Of a DNA stretch of 6,539 nt, positions 1-5,552 are shown one piece after another; within the stretch, counting starts at the first letter, position 1, and every line of letters begins with the position of its first letter. This DNA comes from Actinomycetota bacterium. GTDB taxonomy: Bacteria; Actinomycetota; Actinomycetes; S36-B12. The DNA lies in assembly GCA_947499275.1 (NCBI GenBank), contig CANMNM010000080.1, positions 1 to 6,539 on the forward strand, read 5' to 3'. Below the pieces are notes generated by a model. The model ran no database searches and was not told the DNA's origin. It saw only the letters and a list, made by a program, of their open reading frames with translations. The translations under genes and the position numbers were made by a program.

Positions 1-1264
1 GACGTGGAATCAATTAACGGCCGGAATTAGATTCATTGACGGAGACCTCACGGATCCCACCGCTTATCAACGGATCGCGGAGGTCCTCACAGATTTAGAC
101 GCTCAAATGGGCACTCGAGGAAATCACGCCTTCTATCTTTCTATCCCACCGGGACTTTTTCCTGCAGTGTTGGAGAACTTGGAGAGAAGTGGGCTCGCCA
201 ATAGCCCCACACCGACTTCGTGGCGCCGAGTTGTTATCGAAAAGCCGTTTGGCCACGATCTTAAAAGTGCACAGGAACTCAATAAGCTGGTCGACACGGT
301 CTTCCCCTCTGGAAGCGTTTTTCGCATTGATCACTATCTCGGCAAGGAGACCGTCCAAAACATTTTGGCTGTGCGGTTCGCCAATGCAATGTTTGAACCC
401 TTATGGAATTGCAATTATGTTGATAATGTCCAAATCACAATGGCTGAGGACATTGGTATTGGTGGGCGGGCCGGCTACTACGACGGCATTGGGGCAGCCC
501 GTGACGTCATTCAGAACCATCTACTTCAACTGCTTGCGCTCACTGCCATGGAAGAACCACTTTCTTTCAGTGCCGATGATGTCCGAGCCGAGAAGGAGAA
601 GGTTTTACGTGCGGTCAGTGTTCCCGAGGACATCGGGGCACATACCTCCCGCGGCCAATATCAGGCTGGATGGCAAGGAGGAATTCCCGTAATCGGATTT
701 TTGCAAGAGTCAGGTATTCCCGCAGACTCGACAACAGACACTTTCGCCGCCATGAGACTTAATGTCGAAAACCGCCGGTGGGCAGGTGTTCCGTTTTATC
801 TACGTACCGGTAAGCGTCTTGGCCGAAGAGTCACTGAAGTCGCCATTGTTTTCAAACGTGCGCCACATTTACCCTTCAGCTCATCTTCCGTTACAGAGCT
901 CAGCAACAATGCGCTAGTTTTCCGCATCCAGCCTGATGAGGGCGTCACAGTTCGATTCGGTTCAAAAGTACCCGACACGAACTCAATTCAAGTTCGTGAT
1001 GTCACGATGGACTTTCAATACGGTGACTCATTCGTGGATACCAGCCCAGAGGCTTATGAGCGACTCATCCTCGATGTACTCCTGGGTGATCCGCCCTTAT
1101 TCCCTCGCCACCAAGAAGTTGAACTCAGTTGGGAGATTCTTGACCCAATTCTGAAATACTGGGAATCTCAGGGCGCTCCTGAGCAGTACGCATCCGGTGG
1201 TTGGGGTCCTACTTCATCGCACGAAATGATTGCGCGTGACGGACGTACGTGGAGGCGACCATGA
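1..1264 (+). CDS. zwf: Glucose-6-phosphate dehydrogenase, 5' truncated by window edge
   Basis: Oxidises glucose 6-phosphate to 6-phosphogluconolactone with NADP+, the cytosolic entry step of the oxidative pentose phosphate pathway. The reading frame is open from base 2, so the gene begins outside the window. About 420 residues are visible against 500-515 usual for the family, so about 90 N-terminal residues with the Rossmann nucleotide-binding fingerprint are missing. In visible-fragment numbering: VIEKPFGHD at 78-86, substrate-binding RIDHYLGKE at 108-116 (Asp110/His111), QNHLLQ at 171-176 with the expected catalytic base His173, and RTGKRL at 268-273. The C-terminus GGWGP...RDGRTWRRP is the complete actinobacterial ending. 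The stop TGA overlaps the opcA start as ATGA, implying translational coupling with its activator. An internal ATG at 107 is not the start, because homology runs through it upstream (DPTAYQRIAEVL). Confidence 0.97.
   Translation, partial: TWNQLTAGIRFIDGDLTDPTAYQRIAEVLTDLDAQMGTRGNHAFYLSIPPGLFPAVLENLERSGLANSPTPTSWRRVVIEKPFGHDLKSAQELNKLVDTVFPSGSVFRIDHYLGKETVQNILAVRFANAMFEPLWNCNYVDNVQITMAEDIGIGGRAGYYDGIGAARDVIQNHLLQLLALTAMEEPLSFSADDVRAEKEKVLRAVSVPEDIGAHTSRGQYQAGWQGGIPVIGFLQESGIPADSTTDTFAAMRLNVENRRWAGVPFYLRTGKRLGRRVTEVAIVFKRAPHLPFSSSSVTELSNNALVFRIQPDEGVTVRFGSKVPDTNSIQVRDVTMDFQYGDSFVDTSPEAYERLILDVLLGDPPLFPRHQEVELSWEILDPILKYWESQGAPEQYASGGWGPTSSHEMIARDGRTWRRP
1251..1255 (+). promoter_or_regulatory. 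Ribosome binding site of opcA (decides its start)
   Basis: A perfect GGAGG sits 5 nt before the ATG at 1261, inside the last codons of zwf. An in-frame GTG at 1249 overlaps this Shine-Dalgarno and has no comparable site of its own. The start is therefore placed at 1261, which also gives the ATGA overlap with the zwf stop. Confidence 0.8.
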
Positions 1265-2166
1265 TCCGACTCGAAAACACGAGTGGTGGTGCCATTGCCG
1301 CAGCAATCTCCGCTGAGCGGCACCGACAAGGTTCGCCGACAACAGGCATGGTGCTAACGATGGTAATTCTCACCGATGAGGAATTTCAATCTGATGCCAC
1401 ATCGGGTGCGGTCTTCGCAGCCCGACAGCACCCAATGCGGATTGTCACCGTAATCCCACGACCGGGCCGGGGTTCTCATTCACTCGATGCCGAAATTGCA
1501 GTAGGCGGTGACGATGGCCCCGGTGAGGTCGCCGTACTGCGGCTACGTGGGGAACTCGCCGATCACGCTGACTCTGTGGTAATCCCGCTATTGCTCTCTG
1601 ATACTCCGGTCGTGGCTTTTTGGCCCTCACATGCTCCCGCAGTGCCCGCGGAGGACACTATTGGTCGACACGCCCAGCGCAGGATTACCGATTCCGCGAC
1701 CAGTGAAGATCCTCTCGAGGAGTTGCGGCGACGTGGCCGTGGCTACCGACCCGGTGATACTGATTTGTCTTGGTCGCGGCTAACACCTTGGCGATCAATT
1801 TTGGCAACCGTCTTTGATCAACCCATGGCTCCTGTCACCGGTTGCTCAATCACCGCAGAATTTAATAATCCCAGCGCCACCCTTCTCGCAACGTGGCTGG
1901 AGAAAACCCTGAATACCACCGTCGAAATCACATCAACGGATTCGCCGGGGATTGAAGCGGTAGTTATCACAATTGAAACGGGAGAGATCGCGATCACCCG
2001 AGCGGACGGAAGGACTGCGACCCTGTCTCAGACCGGTGCGCCCGATGCCCTCATTTCACTTCCGCGACGCGATTTGACCACACTGCTCAATGAGGATTTG
2101 CGTCGACTTGATCCCGACGACGTTTATGGCTGGGTAATTCGCTCTTATGCCGGGAAGAGTACGTGA
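1261..2166 (+). CDS. opcA: Glucose-6-phosphate dehydrogenase assembly protein OpcA
   Basis: OpcA binds glucose-6-phosphate dehydrogenase and promotes its active oligomeric form; it is known from cyanobacteria and actinobacteria and has no catalytic role of its own. The predicted protein has 301 residues, close to the mycobacterial protein's length. Features recalled from actinobacterial homologues are present: DTPVVAFWP at about 114-122, RRITD at 140-144, GDTDLSWSRLTPWR at about 165-178, and DLRRLDPDDVYGW near the C-terminus (279-291). The N-terminus MIRLENTS...MVLTMVILTDEE also fits the family, supporting the ATG at 1261 over the GTG four codons upstream. The gene sits between zwf and pgl with 4-bp overlaps on both sides, so stoichiometric coupled synthesis with its target enzyme is likely. 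It has a single cysteine (Cys195), so an intramolecular disulfide switch is not possible. Confidence 0.95.
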   Translation: MIRLENTSGGAIAAAISAERHRQGSPTTGMVLTMVILTDEEFQSDATSGAVFAARQHPMRIVTVIPRPGRGSHSLDAEIAVGGDDGPGEVAVLRLRGELADHADSVVIPLLLSDTPVVAFWPSHAPAVPAEDTIGRHAQRRITDSATSEDPLEELRRRGRGYRPGDTDLSWSRLTPWRSILATVFDQPMAPVTGCSITAEFNNPSATLLATWLEKTLNTTVEITSTDSPGIEAVVITIETGEIAITRADGRTATLSQTGAPDALISLPRRDLTTLLNEDLRRLDPDDVYGWVIRSYAGKST

Positions 2167-2873
2167 TACCTCAAGTTCAGATGTCCAAAAGTGTTGTTGC
2201 AGAAGTTCTTGACATACTTACGGAGTTACTGATGAGCGCGGATCCAGAAAAGTTGCACCACGTAGTTCTCACCGGCGGTGGCGCGGGCCTCTCAATCACC
2301 GCTCAACTGGTGAACGTGGCTAAGAAGATTCCACAACAAACGTGGGCCAACACACACTTCTGGTGGGGCGATGAAAGATTTGTTGAATCAGGATCGATTG
2401 ATCGCAATGACTTTGGGATTGAGACAAGTCTTGGTGAGTTTTTTATTGAGTCCAATATCCATCGGATCCCTGCCGCCGACCAAGTTCAGGACGCAGAGGC
2501 ATCCGCGGATGAATACATACATCAACTAATTGATTTGGGATCTGACGGTTTTCCACCACAATTCTCATGTGTGATTCTTGGTGTTGGACCTGAAGGTCAC
2601 ATTGCATCGCTTTTTCCGGGTAGACCCGAGCTAGAGTCACCGTTAATCGCACTACCAGTTTTTGATTCCCCTAAACCGCCACCCATTCGAGTCACAATGG
2701 GTTTCTCCACCCTTAACAATTCACAACTGACGCTGTTACTTCTAGGCGGCGATTCAAAACGCGAGGCTCTTACTGCAATTCTGAGCCCTACGGGTTGTAT
2801 TGAACAGACTCCAGCTCGTGGAATCGAAGCAGCCAAACTTTACGCGGTGACCGACCTGTCAGTTGCCGTGTAA
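2163..2873 (+). CDS. pgl: 6-phosphogluconolactonase (Pgl/DevB type)
   Basis: Hydrolyses 6-phosphogluconolactone, the Zwf product, to 6-phosphogluconate in the cytosol. The protein has 236 residues, at the short end of the family (about 230-260). Diagnostic motifs: VVLTGGGAG at 34-42 (phosphate-binding glycine loop, in the TGGG form seen in mycobacteria rather than SGG), WWGDERFV at 67-74, DRN at 80-82, and ILGVGPEGHIASLFPG at 138-153 carrying the expected catalytic His146. DSPKPPP at 168-174 follows, as in actinobacterial homologues. Start chosen: GTG at 2163, which overlaps the opcA stop as GTGA and is preceded by the purine-rich GGGAAGAG (2152-2159). An in-frame ATG at 2181 has no Shine-Dalgarno and would shorten an already short N-terminus. 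The last 15 bp overlap the convergent rbpA-family gene. Confidence 0.95.
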   Translation: MIPQVQMSKSVVAEVLDILTELLMSADPEKLHHVVLTGGGAGLSITAQLVNVAKKIPQQTWANTHFWWGDERFVESGSIDRNDFGIETSLGEFFIESNIHRIPAADQVQDAEASADEYIHQLIDLGSDGFPPQFSCVILGVGPEGHIASLFPGRPELESPLIALPVFDSPKPPPIRVTMGFSTLNNSQLTLLLLGGDSKREALTAILSPTGCIEQTPARGIEAAKLYAVTDLSVAV

Positions 2874-3191
2874 CTTGTCAATTGCCTCTTGCAAGATGGC
2901 AGCGCCGTCTTTGTCAGATCGACGCTCTTTAACATAGGCAAGGTGGGTCTTATATGGCTCAATCTTGGGTGGCATCGGTGGATTGTCTTTATCGGTTCCA
3001 GCAGGTAGGCCACATCGTGGGCAATCCCACTCTTCTGGGACTTCTGCTTCAATGGCGAAGCTCGGCTTGGATTCATGGCTTCGACTACACCAGAAAGAGA
3101 CAAAGAACCGCGGTGCCGCCTCGCCGCGCTCGGCTTCACCCATAGGTCCTGCGCCGACTCGACTGCCACGAATTGCGCTTCCACCAGCCAT
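2859..3191 (-). CDS. rbpA: RNA polymerase-binding protein, RbpA family
   Basis: Small transcription factor of 110 residues that, in characterised actinobacterial members, binds RNA polymerase and principal sigma factors and stabilises the open promoter complex. The N-terminal tail carries AIRGSRVGAGP (6-16). The core domain has a putative zinc site Cys35/His39/Cys57/Cys60 (CSRSH and CPRC), and the C-terminal part EPYKTHLAYVKERR (78-91) matches the sigma-interaction domain. The tail sequence (GPMGEAERGE...APR) and the EPYKTHLAYV block look like the family member found beside secG in other actinomycetes, rather than the better-studied form with SYETDR and THWDM. Some actinomycetes carry two members, so orthology to the essential RbpA is uncertain. 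The start ATG at 3191 has a strong AAAGGAG. It may be read from the secG operon; I see no convincing promoter, only a poor AATTAT at 3213-3218. Confidence 0.9.
   Translation of the reverse strand: MAGGSAIRGSRVGAGPMGEAERGEAAPRFFVSFWCSRSHESKPSFAIEAEVPEEWDCPRCGLPAGTDKDNPPMPPKIEPYKTHLAYVKERRSDKDGAAILQEAIDKLHGN
2893..2911 (+). terminator. Weak candidate hairpin downstream of pgl
   Basis: Twenty bases after the pgl stop, AAGATGGC and GCCGTCTT can pair as an 8-bp stem with one G-U wobble around a 3-base AGC loop. Only a short, broken T run (TGT) follows. On the opposite strand the wobble becomes a C-A mismatch, so the stem favours plus-strand RNA. It lies inside the 3' part of the rbpA-family gene, so the pairing may simply be chance in coding sequence. 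Confidence 0.2.
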
Positions 3192-3197
3192 TAATTA

Positions 3198-3204
3198 CTC
3201 CTTT
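3198..3204 (-). promoter_or_regulatory. Strong ribosome binding site of the rbpA-family gene
   Basis: On the minus strand AAAGGAG lies 6 nt before the ATG at 3191. It is the best Shine-Dalgarno on this strand of the window and fixes the start of the rbpA-family gene. Confidence 0.75.
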
Positions 3205-3254
3205 GAGAACTCATAATTGTGTGAATAAGTACACGGTTGACGATGAACTACTGC

Positions 3255-3503
3255 TTATGAACCTGTTCGAACGAGGAGTCCGACAGCAACAATGCATGCC
3301 GCCCAAATAAGGCCAAGCCCCACCGTCAAACGATCGAGGTTCTTCTCGGCAACCGAAGATCCGCCGACTGACGAACTCACCCCACCGCCGAACAGATCGG
3401 AGAGTCCACCGCCCTTACCGCGGTGCAACAGGATCAAAACAATGAGCAAAACGCTCGTGATAATGAGAATCACCGCGAGGGCGATGGTCAGGGCAGTAAG
3501 CAT
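3255..3503 (-). CDS. secG: Preprotein translocase subunit SecG
   Basis: Accessory membrane subunit of the SecYEG protein-conducting channel. The protein has 82 residues, usual for actinobacterial SecG. It shows a first hydrophobic helix at about 4-26 (ALTIALAVILIITSVLLIV), then the cytoplasmic loop with HRGKGGGLSDLFGGG (27-41), the family signature, and a second helix at about 60-77. The ATG at 3503 is the first possible start after an in-frame stop at 3525-3527. Its ribosome binding site is weak: only AAAGGT, 12 nt upstream. It lies 63 bp after tpiA and 63 bp before the rbpA-family gene. The position right after gap-pgk-tpiA is the conserved actinobacterial order and need not imply a functional link with glycolysis. 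Confidence 0.95.
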   Translation of the reverse strand: MLTALTIALAVILIITSVLLIVLILLHRGKGGGLSDLFGGGVSSSVGGSSVAEKNLDRLTVGLGLIWAACIVAVGLLVRTGS

Positions 3504-3566
3504 TACCGGACTTGGACCTTTCGATTATGAAGCAAAGACACGCTTTAGGATATGCCAACGAGGGAC

Positions 3567-4361
3567 TTAAAGGTCAGCGGGGTGCATCCGGTATCGGATA
3601 ATGCCGACAAATTCATCGGAGTCCAAGCTGGCCCCGCCCACAAGGGCTCCATCGACATCTGGTTGGGCCATGATTGCCGCCACGTTTTCGGCCTTAACCG
3701 AGCCGCCATAGAGAATACGTAGGCTCTTGGCCGCCTCAGGACTCCACTTCTCGCGCACATGCTCACGAATGGCGAAACAGGCCTCCTGGGCGTCGGCTGG
3801 CGTTGCAACAGAGCCCGTACCGATAGCCCAAACCGGCTCATACGCGATCACCAAGCTCCCGACCGCTTGCGAGCTGACGCCTTCCAGTGACTCAGAAACC
3901 TGCTCGAGTACAAAGTCAATCGTGTTGCCCGCCTCGCGAATATCCAAGGACTCTCCCACGCACACAATGGGTATCAGTTCATTACTCAGGGCGGCTTGGG
4001 TCTTGGCGTTAACCATTGCATTGTCTTCACCGTGATGAACTCGTCGTTCGCTGTGACCGGTCAGGACAAAAGTGCAGCCCAACTTCGCCAGCATCGCACC
4101 CGAGATATCGCCCGTGTGCGCACCCTTTGCGAAGGGTGATAGGTCTTGGGCTCCGTACTTAATGTCGTATTTGTCCCCAAAAATCAATGTTTGTACTGAT
4201 CGCAAGTCGGTAAACGGTGGAATCACGGCGACTTCAACTGCAGCGAAGTCAGCCTCGTTTAGTGCAAAAGCCATCTTCTGGACTAACGCAATAGCCTCAA
4301 AGTGATTTATGTTCATTTTCCAGTTGCCCGCCATTAGCGGCACCCGATCACTCTTTGCCAT
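3567..4361 (-). CDS. tpiA: Triosephosphate isomerase
   Basis: Interconverts dihydroxyacetone phosphate and glyceraldehyde 3-phosphate in glycolysis and gluconeogenesis; a cytosolic (beta/alpha)8 barrel. The length of 264 residues is typical of actinobacteria. All catalytic elements are visible: GNWKMN at 12-17 (Asn13, Lys15), GHSERR at 102-107 with electrophilic His103, AYEPVWAIGTG at 173-183 with catalytic base Glu175 and the start of the mobile loop 6, and the phosphate-binding YGGSV (218-222) and VGGASL (241-246). The ATG at 4361 is preceded by AAGGA at 4371-4375, 9 nt away and lying within the last codons of pgk. Only 3 bp separate it from the pgk stop, so the two are surely co-transcribed. 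A 63-bp gap to secG follows, without a recognisable terminator. Confidence 0.97.
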   Translation of the reverse strand: MAKSDRVPLMAGNWKMNINHFEAIALVQKMAFALNEADFAAVEVAVIPPFTDLRSVQTLIFGDKYDIKYGAQDLSPFAKGAHTGDISGAMLAKLGCTFVLTGHSERRVHHGEDNAMVNAKTQAALSNELIPIVCVGESLDIREAGNTIDFVLEQVSESLEGVSSQAVGSLVIAYEPVWAIGTGSVATPADAQEACFAIREHVREKWSPEAAKSLRILYGGSVKAENVAAIMAQPDVDGALVGGASLDSDEFVGIIRYRMHPADL

Positions 4362-4364
4362 TTT

Positions 4365-5552
4365 CTATTTTCCTTCCAATACTGTCAGCCCAGGCAATTT
4401 TTTGCCCTCAAGGAATTCTAGACTTGCGCCGCCACCGGTGCTGATATGGTCAAACTTCTCGTAATCGACATCAAGAATGCGAACTGCTGCAGCGGAGTCT
4501 CCCCCACCTATCACCGTGAATCCATCGCATGCAGCCATCGCCGAAGCGATTGCCAAAGTCCCACCAGCAAAAGGTTCCATCTCGAATACGCCCATCGGAC
4601 CGTTCCACACGACGGTTGCAGATCCAGCAATGACCTTGGAATACATCTCGCATGTTTTGGGTCCAATGTCAAGACCCATGTGATCCACCGGAATGGAATC
4701 ACGATCCACCAGCATGGTGTGCGCATCCTCGGAAAAGTGATTGGCGACAATGAAGTCCACGGGCAGCATGAGATTTACACCTAGGTCATGTGCTTGTGAA
4801 ATAAACCGCTTTACGTCATCAACGAAATTCGGCTGTGAAATCGATTCCCCAATTTCTAATCCCAGAGCGAGAAGGAATGTGTAGGCCATGCCTCCGCCAA
4901 CCAGCAAATTGTCAACCCTAGGAAGCAGGGACTCAATGACACCAAGTTTGTCGCCCACCTTGCTTCCGCCAAGAATTACCGTGTACGGCCGCTCGGCCCC
5001 CTTGAGTAACTGTTCAAAAACTTCACATTCGCGAGCCACTAATAGCCCTGCTGCATTTGGCACGATTTGAGCGAGATCTGTCACCGAGGCTTGTTCTCGG
5101 TGAACTACCCCAAATCCATCGCTGACAAAACCATCGGCCCAAACTGCCCAGCTACTAGCCAATTCGCGTCGTTGCTCGAGATCCTTACTCGTTTCCCTTG
5201 GATCGAATCTAACGTTTTCAAGAAGGGCGACTTCGCCTGCTTCCAATTCATTAATCAATGACAAATCTCCAGCAGACTCAGGCGAGAAATGAACTGGGAA
5301 TCCCAACATCTGAGAGAGTCGCAGGGCCACCGGTGCTAATGAAAATTGTGCGACAGGAACGCCTTCAGGTCGCCCAAGGTGAGATAAAATCACAACCCGC
5401 GCGCCCGCGTCCCGTAAGGCATTTATTGTTGGAATGGCAGCAGAGATGCGCAGATCATCAGTGATCTCACCTTCAGCGTTCAACGGAACATTGAAATCAC
5501 ACCGCAAAGCAATCGTAGAGTCCTTGAGAACAAGATCGAGCAGGGTTCGCAC
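4365..5552 (-). CDS. pgk: Phosphoglycerate kinase
   Basis: Transfers phosphate between 1,3-bisphosphoglycerate and ADP, giving 3-phosphoglycerate and ATP; cytosolic, the step after GAPDH. The length of 395 residues is normal. Motifs in order: RCDFNVPL at 17-24, SHLGRP at 57-62, LENVRFDPRE at 111-120, DGFGVVHR at 145-152 (substrate-binding half), GGSKVGDKLGVI at 195-206, the hinge-region GGGMAYTFLLA at 219-229, WNGPMGVFE at 316-324 and GGGDSAAA at 349-356 (nucleotide half), and STGGGASLEFLEGK at 371-384. The start is GTG at 5552, giving MRTLLDL, the expected actinobacterial N-terminus. It shares one base with the gap stop (TAGTG). No good Shine-Dalgarno precedes it (nearest GUGGG, about 11 nt away), so initiation probably depends on ribosomes finishing gap. 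Confidence 0.97.
   Translation of the reverse strand: MRTLLDLVLKDSTIALRCDFNVPLNAEGEITDDLRISAAIPTINALRDAGARVVILSHLGRPEGVPVAQFSLAPVALRLSQMLGFPVHFSPESAGDLSLINELEAGEVALLENVRFDPRETSKDLEQRRELASSWAVWADGFVSDGFGVVHREQASVTDLAQIVPNAAGLLVARECEVFEQLLKGAERPYTVILGGSKVGDKLGVIESLLPRVDNLLVGGGMAYTFLLALGLEIGESISQPNFVDDVKRFISQAHDLGVNLMLPVDFIVANHFSEDAHTMLVDRDSIPVDHMGLDIGPKTCEMYSKVIAGSATVVWNGPMGVFEMEPFAGGTLAIASAMAACDGFTVIGGGDSAAAVRILDVDYEKFDHISTGGGASLEFLEGKKLPGLTVLEGK

Noticed and set aside
1249..1251. GTG at 1249 as the start of opcA.
   Set aside because: It overlaps the GGAGG that serves the ATG at 1261, which fits the family N-terminus and the ATGA overlap.
2954..3216. Small plus-strand open frames (63 and 83 codons) opposite the rbpA-family gene.
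   Set aside because: They are antisense shadows of a conserved gene, with no ribosome binding site or recognisable content.
3219..3235. GTGT-N8-ACAC inverted repeat in the gap between secG and the rbpA-family gene as an operator or terminator.
   Set aside because: Four-base arms are expected by chance in an AT-rich gap, and no T tract follows.
3259..3272. GAAC-CT-GTTCGAAC cluster resembling an SOS (LexA) box near the secG 3' end.
   Set aside because: The actinobacterial box needs four bases between GAAC and GTTC; here there are two. It also lies in coding sequence downstream of the secG start.
3524..3558. Promoter-like TTGGCA (3553-3558) and CATAAT (3524-3529) on the minus strand before secG.
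   Set aside because: The hexamers are good but 23 bp apart, far from the usual 17, and the start would fall within the weak ribosome binding site.
3192..3566. Both gaps flanking secG are exactly 63 bp, suggesting a secG insertion with duplicated ends.
   Set aside because: The gap sequences do not align as direct repeats, and secG in this position is the conserved actinobacterial order. Equal lengths are coincidence.
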